Positions 1 to 6,700 of a DNA stretch of 62,804 nucleotides are shown here, piece after piece (position 1 is the stretch's first letter; the number at the start of each line of letters is the position of its first letter). Source of the DNA: Tistrella mobilis (GTDB taxonomy: Bacteria; Pseudomonadota; Alphaproteobacteria; Tistrellales; Tistrellaceae); NCBI RefSeq assembly GCF_041468085.1, contig NZ_CP121016.1, positions 1 to 62,804 on the forward strand, given 5' to 3'. The notes under the pieces were generated by a model that was given only the letters and a program-made list of their open reading frames with translations, was not told where the DNA came from and ran no database searches. The position numbers were made by a program, and so were the translations under genes.

Positions 1-1
1 G

Positions 2-163
2 GTCTGGAAGCTCGACCGCCTAGCCTGTTCCCTGCTCCAGATCATCGAGACTGTTGCCCGGCTCGAAGACCAGGGCATCGGTTTTCGATCCTTGACCGAG
101 GCAATCGACACCACGACCGCCGGGGGCGGTGCCGTCCCAAGGTGGCGCGAAGTGCACCTTTAA
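2..163 (+). pseudogene. Serine resolvase, C-terminal remnant (continues from window end)
   Basis: Frame 2 reads VWKLDRLACSLLQ, then IETVARLEDQGIGFRSLTEA, then IDTTTAGG, the central part of Tn3-type serine resolvases/invertases. After TTTAGG the similarity stops near base 128 and the frame runs to a TAA at 161-163, so the rest of the catalytic domain and the helix-turn-helix DNA-binding domain are missing. The N-terminal part is at 62633-62804 at the other end of the window; joining the ends restores EGDSLV-VWKLDRL in frame. With a stop and frame changes in the N-terminal part, this gene is dead. The lost C-terminus coincides with a minus-strand transposase remnant at 128-220. Confidence 0.8.
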
Positions 164-220
164 TTCATTAAGCGCGGCCTGCCACTCGATCAGTGTTCCT
201 CACCACTCGGAAACTGCCAT
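128..220 (-). pseudogene. IS701-like transposase N-terminal remnant
   Basis: The minus strand from an ATG at 220 reads MAVSEW, a stop, then GTLIEWQAALNELKVHFAP. This resembles the first residues of IS701-type transposases as I remember the family. Only about 30 codons remain and they contain a stop. It abuts the point where the resolvase homology ends, so it probably marks the end of an old insertion that truncated the resolvase. The family assignment is tentative because so little is left. Confidence 0.3.
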
Positions 221-299
221 CGGCCCGGCCTCCTCATGCTGGAAGGCAGAGGATCATAGCTTTCCTATAAGCGCAAAAGTGGTATTGGTGCGTTAAAAT

Positions 300-400
300 C
301 TACCGTTATTGTGCCCCGCGCATAAAATCATATTTACATATATACAGCTAAACGCTAATACATCTATGTAGATACATGTAAGAGCCTCAAGGAGACCGCC
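300..400 (+). promoter_or_regulatory. AT-rich parA promoter/operator region
   Basis: This stretch is much more AT-rich than its surroundings. It contains TACATATATAC (337-347 region), an inverted repeat ATCTA-TG-TAGAT at 362-373, and a perfect 8-bp palindrome TACATGTA at 373-380. They lie just before the ribosome site AAGGAG (about 389-394) and the parA start at 402. ParA-type genes are often autoregulated at such operators; that role is inferred. The TACATATATAC string recurs upstream or between other gene blocks (5113-5141, 8112-8141, 25550-25600). Confidence 0.45.
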
Positions 401-401
401 G

Positions 402-1088
402 ATGCCCGTCATCGCGCTCGCCAACAGCAAAGGCGGGGTGGGGAAGTCGACCACCGCCCTGGTCCTTGCGCAGGTGTTTGCGGCCCAGGGCGCCGGGGTG
501 ACGCTGCTCGATGCCGACCCGAACCAGCCGCTTGGGGCCTGGGCGGCACGGGATCCCGAGCGGGTGCCGACCCTGCTCCGGGTGGTGCCTGATGTGACGG
601 AGGAAAACATCCTCGATCACATCGACAGTGCCGCGGCCCGTGATCCCTTCGTGATCGTGGATCTGGAGGGCACGGCCAATATGGCGGTGTCCTATGCGAT
701 CGGCCGGGCGGACTTGGTGCTGATCCCCATGCGCGGATCCCAACTGGATGCGGATCAGGGGGCGCGGGTCATCAAGGTGATCGCTCGCCAGGCTCAGGCC
801 TTCCGCAGGACGATCCCCTATGCGGTCCTCTTCACCTGCACGAGCGTCCTCAGGGGACGGGACTTCCGCCATATTGCGGCCAGTCTTCAGGATGCCGGCA
901 TTCCCATTCTGCCGGCGGAGATGGTCGAGCGTGCGGCTTTCCGGGCGATCATGCAGATCGGAGGCACCATCTATGACCTCGGCCCGGGCGACGTCGCCAA
1001 TCCCGAAGCGGCGATCGAGAATGCGGAAGCCGTCGCGGCGGCTGTGGTGGACTATTTGAAGGGACATGTGAAGGGAGATGGGGCATGA
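402..1088 (+). CDS. parA: ParA-family partition ATPase
   Basis: A 228-residue MinD/ParA-type ATPase expected to drive segregation of the plasmid on the nucleoid. Residues 9-17 hold the deviant Walker A motif KGGVGKSTT, LLDADPNQ follows near residue 36, and the switch/Walker B stretch FVIVDLEGTAN lies near residue 85. It has no N-terminal helix-turn-helix, so it is the short (type Ib, VirC1-like) form whose regulation usually depends on a small partner. That partner is probably the next gene, whose ATG overlaps the parA stop by four bases. AAGGAG lies 8 bases before the start. VirC1-like proteins can instead act at oriT, so a transfer role is an alternative. Confidence 0.88.
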   Translation: MPVIALANSKGGVGKSTTALVLAQVFAAQGAGVTLLDADPNQPLGAWAARDPERVPTLLRVVPDVTEENILDHIDSAAARDPFVIVDLEGTANMAVSYAIGRADLVLIPMRGSQLDADQGARVIKVIARQAQAFRRTIPYAVLFTCTSVLRGRDFRHIAASLQDAGIPILPAEMVERAAFRAIMQIGGTIYDLGPGDVANPEAAIENAEAVAAAVVDYLKGHVKGDGA

Positions 1089-1432
1089 GCGAGAGCAAGC
1101 GCGACGGCGCCCGCAAGCGCGCCACCCTGGATCTCAGTGGCTTTGCTCCGACGCCGGCCAAGCCGGCCGCGGCCGATGTCGCTGCCGCAATCGGACGCGA
1201 GGCCGGGTTCACCTCCCGGGCGGCTTCAGTTTCCACTCCGACGCCCACCCCCACTCCGCGCCGTGATGCCCGCATGACCATCGTGCTGCCGGCGGGTCTG
1301 CATGACTGGCTCCGCGAGCAGGCTTTTCACCGCGGCACATCGATGCGCGGGGTGATCATGGCGGCGCTCAAGGAGGCCGGGGCGCCGGTCGATGACGACG
1401 ATCTCCACGATCGACGCCAGACACGCGACTGA
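1085..1432 (+). CDS. Small partner protein of ParA (ParB/VirC2-like position)
   Basis: A 115-residue basic protein starting with an ATG that overlaps the parA stop (ATGA), so the two are translationally coupled. Residues 1-60 are low-complexity with a Thr-Pro repeat (TPTPTPTP); the C-terminal 50 residues (ARMTIVLPAGLHDWLREQAF, then RGTSMRGVIMAALKEAG) look like a ribbon-helix-helix fold: a beta strand followed by two helices. Small RHH proteins of this kind act as centromere-binding adaptors or autorepressors for short ParA proteins. I do not recognise the family by name. The gene is followed by a strong terminator at 1456-1489. Confidence 0.65.
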   Translation: MSESKRDGARKRATLDLSGFAPTPAKPAAADVAAAIGREAGFTSRAASVSTPTPTPTPRRDARMTIVLPAGLHDWLREQAFHRGTSMRGVIMAALKEAGAPVDDDDLHDRRQTRD

Positions 1433-1455
1433 GTTCGGCAGAGGTCGGACCGCGA

Positions 1456-1489
1456 GGGGATGGGGCAACACGCACCCATCCCCTTTTTT
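1456..1489 (+). terminator. Rho-independent terminator after the par operon
   Basis: A perfect 9-bp stem, GGGGATGGG (1456-1464) with CCCATCCCC (1475-1483), has a 10-base loop and is followed directly by six T residues, with a second T run a little further on. It lies 24 bases after the stop of the ParA partner gene. Confidence 0.85.
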
Positions 1490-1729
1490 GTGTTTTTGGA
1501 TAGGCGCGATGTGCCCACGCGACGGTTGCGAATCACATCTGGCCAATCTTGTTCAGAATCGGCTAGCATTCAGCCCGATGGTGATTCGACGGCGACGCAG
1601 CATCCTTTCGCGGAACCGACGAAGCCCAGATGCAACCGACAACCCCGCCGGGTAATCCACGATGATTTCTACAGTGATTCTGGGAATCCTTTGAAAAATG
1701 GGTTGCCGGGGCGCGGAAAGAGGCTTTAC

Positions 1730-1954
1730 ATGAAAGCTATGACGAGATCTTCGCGCTCAGAGATACGGCACGCCGTGGCCGCCCACCGCTCCCGACAGCA
1801 TGCTGCCGGGAATGGGATGCTGTATGTCTATGTGCCGACCGAGCTGCTGAGCGAGCTGGATCGACTGAAGGGTGTGCGGGGGGTGAGCAGTCGTGCCCCG
1901 CTTGTGGAAGAGGCACTGAGGGAATTTATCGAACGCAATCAGGCCGAAAAGTAA
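1730..1954 (+). CDS. Ribbon-helix-helix regulator
   Basis: A 74-residue protein with the ATG at 1730 chosen because GCGGAAAGAGG lies just upstream; the frame is open further back but without a good ribosome site. The core MLYVYVPTELLSELDRLK, then SRAPLVEEALREFIE, is a typical RHH/CopG-type strand-helix-helix, so it should dimerise and bind DNA. It sits between the par operon and rep and is closed off by its own terminator, which suits a repressor of plasmid copy number or partition. The target is not visible from sequence. Confidence 0.6.
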   Translation: MKAMTRSSRSEIRHAVAAHRSRQHAAGNGMLYVYVPTELLSELDRLKGVRGVSSRAPLVEEALREFIERNQAEK

Positions 1955-1985
1955 AAGCCTCGGTCGTTGGCGCGACCGAGGCTTT
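1954..1985. terminator. Terminator after the RHH gene
   Basis: A perfect 13-bp stem AAAGCCTCGGTCG / CGACCGAGGCTTT with a 6-base loop. The A and T ends of the stem make it potentially active in both directions. It overlaps the last base of the RHH gene stop codon and separates that gene from rep. Confidence 0.8.
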
Positions 1986-2154
1986 CAGAGATTGAGTGTA
2001 AGACCCGCGAAGCCGCTAAACTCGCTAAACTATCGCGTATCGGACACGTACAGCTCCGATGATAGCGGCTGGCGGCCCCCTCGGCAAGATCCATCTTGCG
2101 CGAGCGGGTATCTTTGCGCCCGATCTCCGGCCTCTGGAGAGGACGGACAGGAGT

Positions 2155-3537
2155 ATGAAAACCGCGACAGGCGCGGTGCGCGATGAGCCGGCGGCTCATG
2201 CGCGACCAGCGCATTTGAACAAGCTCGCGATGCTGGATGCGACGGACCAGCTGCAGCATCTGCCGGAGCTTGCCCATTTCACCCATGCTGATGGCAAGGT
2301 GCTGCGCCGGCTGGTGCATCATCTCTCCCAGGCCGATATCGATGCCGGCGACACTGTGGTCTGGCCGAGCGCCAGCTATGTGGCGGTTCAGGGCTGCCTG
2401 TCCGACCGCCAGGTCCGGACCTCGCTGCGGCGCCTGGCCGGAGCAGGGTTGATCGAGATCCGTCATCGAGGCCGTCGCCGGACGCCCCTGATCAGCCTTC
2501 GGGGGTTCATGGAGCGCGTCGGGGATGTGATCGAGGCCGGCCGCGCCGCCATCACTCTTATGCGCAAAGCGGAAGAGATTTCCGCGGATGACGGAAAAAT
2601 TTTCCGGACTACAGAAACAGTCAGAAGAACCAGCCAATCTGTAAACACGGCCGCTTCGCGAAGCGACGAAACAACGGCGCCGGCTACGCCGCCGCACACT
2701 CATAGCCCCGCCACAGCCCTAACAACCAACTCATCATCAGATACAACCGCCGGCATCTGCCCGCCAACGCGGGCACGTCGATCCGCTGGAGGTTCGTCGA
2801 CAACACCGGATCTCACGGCACCGCCGGTGGACGATCTGCATGCCCTGCTTGCCCGCAGTCGGACCGGCCAGCTTCTGGCAGGAACCGATGACCTCATTCA
2901 CCTGGATCGTCTGGAAGCACGGGCAGCCGAACATTTTGAGAGCACGATCGGCGCCGCTCGTCATCCTGGCCGGATCTGGACCTGGGCCCTTGATCGCCAT
3001 GGCCCGGCTGAGGCCATCACGGCCTGGATTCTGGCCTGTGATAGCCCGGAAATTACCAGCCCGGGCGCGTGGTTCATGCGCTGGGTAGCAACGCCGCAGC
3101 GCTGGGATCTGGCTCCGAATGTCGCCCGACTGCTGGCTCGATCGCCTGAGCCGGCGACATCACCGCGTATCGACTACAGCGAGGCGCCACGAGCGCGGGT
3201 TGAGGATCTGGAGCGCCTGGCAGCCCGGATCGAAGCCGAGACCGCGCCTGCGATTCCCCCAGCCCCGTCTGGCGTTTCTGCCACCCCTCCGACCCTCAGC
3301 GAGGCAGGAGAGGCCTGGAAACACTTCCTGGAGGCCTGGACAGCTGAACGTGGGGAGGCTCTGCGGGCTTCCTGGCTCGATGGCAGCCACTGTCTCGGCA
3401 TCGATGGGAACCGACGGCTTCATGTGGTGGTCAAATCCGCCTTCGCCCGGGATTGGCTGGCAAGCCGCTGCGTCGATACGAACCGGCGTGCCGCGGCTGC
3501 TGCGGGGACCGATGGGGTTGTTTTCACTGTGAAATAA
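2155..3537 (+). CDS. rep: Plasmid replication initiator (RepC-like wHTH, DnaA-N-like C-terminus)
   Basis: A 460-residue protein. The N-terminal third carries a winged helix: VVWPSASYVAVQGCLSDRQV followed by RTSLRRLAGAGLIEIRHRG, the pattern seen in RepC-type initiators (established for that family). A Ser/Thr-rich linker of about 100 residues follows. The C-terminal part ends FARDWLASRCVDTNRRAAAA, after a strand ILE/GNRRLHVVVKSAF, which resembles DnaA N-terminal-like modules of plasmid Rep proteins. I chose the ATG at 2155 because GGACAGGAG precedes it; an in-frame ATG at 2059 lacks this. No iterons could be recognised with confidence near the gene, so the exact origin is open. It is the only initiator candidate in the circle. 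Confidence 0.7.
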   Translation: MKTATGAVRDEPAAHARPAHLNKLAMLDATDQLQHLPELAHFTHADGKVLRRLVHHLSQADIDAGDTVVWPSASYVAVQGCLSDRQVRTSLRRLAGAGLIEIRHRGRRRTPLISLRGFMERVGDVIEAGRAAITLMRKAEEISADDGKIFRTTETVRRTSQSVNTAASRSDETTAPATPPHTHSPATALTTNSSSDTTAGICPPTRARRSAGGSSTTPDLTAPPVDDLHALLARSRTGQLLAGTDDLIHLDRLEARAAEHFESTIGAARHPGRIWTWALDRHGPAEAITAWILACDSPEITSPGAWFMRWVATPQRWDLAPNVARLLARSPEPATSPRIDYSEAPRARVEDLERLAARIEAETAPAIPPAPSGVSATPPTLSEAGEAWKHFLEAWTAERGEALRASWLDGSHCLGIDGNRRLHVVVKSAFARDWLASRCVDTNRRAAAAAGTDGVVFTVK

Positions 3538-3675
3538 GGCGCTGTTACAGAACAACACTGGTCTTCGATTGGACGCGCGGCGTGCTCTTCGGCAGGCTGC
3601 GGGCAGGGATGAACATCCATGCGGGGCTTTGGGCCCCATATGGGTGCCCTGGCCCTCCTCTCAAGGAGTGCTCCA

Positions 3676-4020
3676 ATGCTGAACCAGTGGACCCTTATCG
3701 GCCGGATCGGCACCATCGAGACCAGGAATGGGCGGGAAAAGTCCCGGCTCTACCTCTCGGTTGCCGAAGATGCGGATTATTTCGACCAGACCCGGGAGGA
3801 ATGGGTCAAGCGCACGCGCTGGCACAATCTCGTCGCCTGGTCGGAGATCGCCGAACGGATCACCAGGTCTTACAAGGTCGGTGATCTGGTCGTGGTCGAA
3901 GCCGAGGTACAGCCTTGGCGGGTCGAGGAAGAAGGCGGAGACGGATGGCGATCGGGGGTTAACTTCGTCGTTCATCGAATCCGTCTGCTCGCCCGGCCCA
4001 AGGCCGCTGAGGAACAGTAA
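3676..4020 (+). CDS. ssb: Single-stranded DNA-binding-like protein (OB fold)
   Basis: A 114-residue protein beginning MLNQWTLIGRIGTIETRNG, which matches the first OB-fold strands of SSB-type proteins, with the conserved central part RWHNLVAWSEIAERITRSYK and GDLVVVEAEVQ. It would bind single-stranded DNA during plasmid replication or transfer. It lacks the acidic DDDIPF-type tail of chromosomal SSB, as is common for small plasmid versions. TCAAGGAG at 3661-3668 fixes the ATG at 3676; a longer in-frame reading has no such site. The last third of this gene and its downstream hairpin are repeated in decayed form at 4921-5055. Confidence 0.8.
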   Translation: MLNQWTLIGRIGTIETRNGREKSRLYLSVAEDADYFDQTREEWVKRTRWHNLVAWSEIAERITRSYKVGDLVVVEAEVQPWRVEEEGGDGWRSGVNFVVHRIRLLARPKAAEEQ

Positions 4021-4049
4021 CGGCCGGCGTTCCAGCGTCTGGCTGTAGG

Positions 4050-4098
4050 TAGGGTGTTGTCTGCGGACAGCACCCTATATCTCTATAAAAATGCATAT
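4050..4098 (+). repeat. Post-ssb hairpin and AT block, copy 1
   Basis: AGGGTG-T-TGTC, TGCG, GACA-G-CACCCT (4051-4076) forms a hairpin that probably ends ssb transcription. It is followed by ATATCTCTATAAAAATGCAT. A diverged copy of hairpin and AT block lies at about 5003-5055. From here to the hicA start at 4311 (about 210 bp) I see no gene; it should hold the hicAB promoter. Confidence 0.7.
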
Positions 4099-4310
4099 AA
4101 GCATTTGCATCAAATAAATGCGAGACAACGGTGCGTGTCATCCATATTTCTCACCAGCTGCCCGTTTCGGGCATCCCGGAACGGAAAGAGGCAAATATCC
4201 TACTCGCCCGGCTGTCGACCTGTCCCGTTGTGCAACTATATCCGGTTGCAATTTCGTATAAATCTTCCATATTGGGAAATCAGAAACCGGGGAGGGAGCG
4301 GCACGGCGAT

Positions 4311-4565
4311 ATGAGTCGGCACGACAAACTGGTTGCCCGGCTCAGGGGCAAGCCGAAGGACTTCACCTGGGACGAGCTGGTCAGGCTGCTGGAAGGGCTG
4401 GGATACAGCGAGGCGGCGACCGGCAAGACAGGCGGGTCCCGTCGGCGGTTTATCCATGACACCGCGCCGACCATCGCGTTGCACAAGCCGCACCCCGGCA
4501 ACATCGTCAGGATGTACGTCATCGAGGATGTGTTGCGGGTGCTGACCGAGGAGGGTCTGATATGA
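4311..4565 (+). CDS. hicA: HicA-type mRNA interferase toxin
   Basis: An 84-residue protein of the HicA/YcfA fold. The pattern FTWDELVRLLEGLGYSEA, then GGSRRRFIHD, then IALHKPHPGNIVRMYVIEDV is the family signature; the histidine in the KPHP segment corresponds to the catalytic His of HicA. It would cleave mRNA when free of HicB. GGGGAGGGAGC precedes the ATG at 4311. The stop overlaps the hicB start by four bases, giving the usual toxin-first hicAB order. The pair is flanked by duplicated ssb-tail DNA, suggesting it arrived by insertion next to ssb. Confidence 0.85.
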   Translation: MSRHDKLVARLRGKPKDFTWDELVRLLEGLGYSEAATGKTGGSRRRFIHDTAPTIALHKPHPGNIVRMYVIEDVLRVLTEEGLI

Positions 4566-4912
4566 GCATGATGCTGGAATATAAGGGCTATCTCGGCTCG
4601 GTCGAATACAGTGACGACGACGAGGTGTTGCACGGGCGGCTGGAGTTCATCCGTGATCTGGTGACCTATGAGGGCGTGGACGGGAAAGGCCTCAAGGCTG
4701 CTTTCCACGAGGCCGTGGACGATTACCTTGAGCTTTGCGCGGCTCAGGGCCGCAAACCCGATATGCCTCTGAAGGGCAGCTTCAATGTCCGGCCCGGGCG
4801 CGATCTGCACCGCCGTGCCATGCTCTATGCCAGGCGCCGGGGCGTGAATCTGAATACCGTCGTTAGTGACGCCCTGCGTCGTTTTCTCGACCGTGAGGAC
4901 CATGCAGCCTGA
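4562..4912 (+). CDS. hicB: HicB-type antitoxin
   Basis: A 116-residue antitoxin. The N-terminal MLEYKGYLGSVEYSDDDEVL and HGRLEFIRDLVTYEG form the partially degraded RNase H-like HicB domain, followed by LKAAFHEAVDDYLELCAAQG. The C-terminal 40 residues (LKGSFNVRPGRDLHRRAMLY, then LNTVVSDALRRFLD) are a ribbon-helix-helix DNA-binding domain, which in this family represses the operon. ATG overlaps the hicA stop. Confidence 0.87.
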   Translation: MSMMLEYKGYLGSVEYSDDDEVLHGRLEFIRDLVTYEGVDGKGLKAAFHEAVDDYLELCAAQGRKPDMPLKGSFNVRPGRDLHRRAMLYARRRGVNLNTVVSDALRRFLDREDHAA

Positions 4913-4920
4913 TCTTTTCT

Positions 4921-5055
4921 GATCTGGTCGTGCTTGAAGCCGAGGTACAACCTCGGCGAGTCGAGGCAGAAGGCGGAGGCAGACCAAGACCGCTGAACTG
5001 TCGTAGGGTGTTGCTTGTGGTCAGCGCCCTATATCTCCATAAAAATGCATATGCA
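4921..5055 (+). repeat. Decayed duplicate of the ssb 3' end and its downstream hairpin
   Basis: GATCTGGTCGTGCTTGAAGC at 4921 matches the ssb coding sequence starting at 3883 (GATCTGGTCGTGGTCGAAGC), and the match runs for about 65 bases. Then about 75 bases of the ssb tail are missing, and the match resumes with the hairpin and the AT block (TAGGGTGTTG, then CCCTATATCTCCATAAAAAT) found after ssb at 4050-4098. The copy has no start codon or open frame, so it is a non-coding relic. It lies directly after hicB. Confidence 0.8.
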
Positions 5056-5159
5056 TGCGAAAAATTCGTTTAAAATCATGGGGTTGAGCTGAATTGCCCG
5101 GCAAGGGGGCAGAGTTTAGCATAAATACATATATACATAACTGTGAAAATGTAATGCCT

Positions 5160-5340
5160 CCCGCCCCTGGTTCGACGCGGGCCGCAGGCCGGTCGAACCT
5201 CGCGGTAGCGAGGACGAGGGCGACGCCCCTCGTCCCGACACCTCCGGTACGGCCGCGGCGAAGGCCTCCGGTCAACCCCCGAAGCCCGCATGCGGGACGC
5301 CGGCTTTGCCGGCGTGGGGTTGAGGGGAGGCCTTCGGTGC
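5160..5340. other. Dense cluster of hairpins, non-coding
   Basis: Within 180 GC-rich bases there are at least five inverted repeats: GGTTCGAC/GTCGAACC (5169-5176/5192-5199), CCTCGC/GCGAGG (5198-5203/5208-5213), GACGAGG/CCTCGTC (5213-5219/5228-5234), and a 20-base imperfect pair (5260-5279/5316-5335) that encloses CCCGCATGCGGG and CGCCGGC-TTT-GCCGGCG. No reading frame here has coding character. Possible roles are a replication origin element, a single-strand origin, an oriT-like structure or a structured RNA. It is preceded by an AT-rich motif (5113-5141: GCATAAATACATATATACAT). Confidence 0.6.
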
Positions 5341-5356
5341 GGCAGATGATCAGTGA

Positions 5357-5737
5357 TCAACGGTCCCTGAGGGCTGCATCGACAGCGACGACCGTCGACA
5401 GGATGCCGCCACGGATCGCCGGCGGGACGGCCCACCAGGCCCTGACCAGGCGTTCAGTGTCAGGGTCGAAGGCCTTGCTTGCAGGCATCCCGCCCAGACC
5501 TTCGAAGAAGAAGGCGGGGGATACACCCAGCACCTTCGCGATCAGGCTGAGGCGGTCTGCGGAGACCCGATTGCGGCCTTTCTCGTATTTCTGGACCTGC
5601 TGAAAGCTGAGTCCGATCAGCTTCCCAAGCTCGCTTTGCGACATGCCACGCCGGATCCGCAGATCACGGATCCGGGCGGCGATGATCTGGCAGTGTTCGG
5701 CCAGTTCGTGCTTCAGATCGTTATCGATATGCATCAT
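5357..5737 (-). CDS. Xre-family transcriptional regulator
   Basis: A 126-residue protein with a Cro/C1-type helix-turn-helix at about residues 18-70: IAARIRDLRIRRGMSQSELG, then LIGLSFQQVQKYEKGRNRVS. The C-terminal 45 residues have no clear domain. I chose the ATG at 5737, which follows AGAGAGCGAGAC on the minus strand; the frame stays open to 5881 but across AT-rich operator-like DNA. It is divergent from the small gene at 5890, and two AGATATCT palindromes lie in the shared gap. Self-regulation is likely. Confidence 0.8.
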   Translation of the reverse strand: MMHIDNDLKHELAEHCQIIAARIRDLRIRRGMSQSELGKLIGLSFQQVQKYEKGRNRVSADRLSLIAKVLGVSPAFFFEGLGGMPASKAFDPDTERLVRAWWAVPPAIRGGILSTVVAVDAALRDR

Positions 5738-5798
5738 GTCTCGCTCTCTTGAGTGGGAGGGCCCCGGGGGTACTGGATCGATCCTGATGCAACCATAG

Positions 5799-5840
5799 GA
5801 GATATCTCGTAAAATGTAATCAGAAATCTTATAGATATCT
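5799..5840. promoter_or_regulatory. Paired AGATATCT operators between divergent genes
   Basis: A perfect palindrome GAGATATCTC at 5799-5808 and a second AGATATCT at 5833-5840 are about 33 bases apart centre to centre, close to three helical turns. They sit in AT-rich DNA between the Xre gene and the gene at 5890, so they are good candidates for binding sites of the Xre protein. Binding is inferred. Confidence 0.5.
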
Positions 5841-5889
5841 GTTATTGCATTTATTGACTCGTTGCCGGATATCCCGCACAACCGACGGC

Positions 5890-6066
5890 ATGGCTAGGCG
5901 TAAGCGTTTCCACGAAACCATGGTGGCTCGATTCCCGGAAGGAACCTTCGCACGCATTGCGGCGGTTCTCCGAGACGAGGACGATCGTGCCGATTTCGTG
6001 CGCGAAGCGGTCGAGAAGCTTTTGCAGGAGCGGGAGGCAAAGGCCAGGGGTGAGCCCCGCGCCTGA
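5890..6066 (+). CDS. Small ribbon-helix-helix-like protein
   Basis: A 58-residue basic protein, MARRKRFHETMVARFPEGTF, then ARIAAVLRDEDDRADFVREA, then VEKLLQERE. The strand FHETMVARFPEG followed by two helices is typical of minimal RHH proteins. No strong ribosome site precedes the ATG at 5890; a TTG at 5845 would give a longer form. Its divergent position relative to the Xre gene suggests a regulatory pair. Target unknown. Confidence 0.5.
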   Translation: MARRKRFHETMVARFPEGTFARIAAVLRDEDDRADFVREAVEKLLQEREAKARGEPRA

Positions 6067-6206
6067 GCACGATGCAGGACATGTCGGCGTTCGTGCTCTA
6101 TAGTTGAAACTGCGATCGCAGATCGCCCTTATGGACCCCTCGAGGGTCCTCAGGGGCGCTCTCGGATTCATAAGGCTTCCAACGCTTCGAGGTGGAGGAG
6201 GTTCTT

Positions 6207-6569
6207 GTGGAAGAAGATCGTATGGCCGACATGGTTGAGGCCATCTGGCAGCGGGCCGGAAGACAACTTCAGGAAGCCGGTTTCACGCCCATACAGGCAA
6301 GGGAGGTCATCCACATCATGGAATACATCCTGCCCCAGTCGGTGCGTGAGCAGACCCGGTTGATGGCGAAGGACATTGCGGAAGAAAGCACGAAGACCCT
6401 TCGTGCAGAGATCCGCAACGACATTGCCGCCTTCGAAGCCAGGATGATCGAGAAGCTCAGCGATCGCACGCTGACAGACTTCCGATTCTGGCGGGGGCTG
6501 CTGATCGGCGGGCTGGTCACCTTCATCGTGACAGTCTCCGCCGCGGCTCTTAAGGGTGTCTTCGGCTGA
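6207..6569 (+). CDS. Hypothetical protein with C-terminal membrane segment
   Basis: A 120-residue protein starting with GTG at 6207 because GGAGGAGG ends six bases before it. The middle is strongly helical and charged (VREQTRLMAKDIAEESTKTL, then RAEIRNDIAAFEARMIEKLS), likely a coiled coil, and the end has one hydrophobic span, FWRGLLIGGLVTFIVTVSAA. This architecture, a coiled coil with one tail anchor, is frequent for small plasmid proteins of unknown role. I do not recognise the family. It stands alone between the small RHH gene and the IS605 element. Confidence 0.5.
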   Translation: MEEDRMADMVEAIWQRAGRQLQEAGFTPIQAREVIHIMEYILPQSVREQTRLMAKDIAEESTKTLRAEIRNDIAAFEARMIEKLSDRTLTDFRFWRGLLIGGLVTFIVTVSAAALKGVFG

Positions 6570-6604
6570 GCCGACCACAAAATGGACGGCTGTGCCAAAG
6601 GGCG

Positions 6605-6700
6605 GTGTTGACATCCTCCCCGGCCTGAAGGCCGGAGATTCCTACGGCGCTCAGGGGCGGCATTGAGCCGCCCCTGAGTCGCTTCGGTGGGTTCCTGCTG
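6605..6700 (-). ncRNA. Probable omega RNA / right end of the IS605-type element
   Basis: In this family the transcript from the 3' part of tnpB through the right end forms the guide scaffold of TnpB, and the guide is read from DNA just outside the end (established for ISDra2-type TnpB). Here the minus strand runs from the tnpB stop through GCCGCCCCTGAGCGCC and the hairpin GGCC-TTCA-GGCC to GGAGGATGTCAA. The guide would then be the minus-strand sequence starting near 6609 (CACCGCCCTTTGGCACAGCC). The exact end is inferred. Confidence 0.5.
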
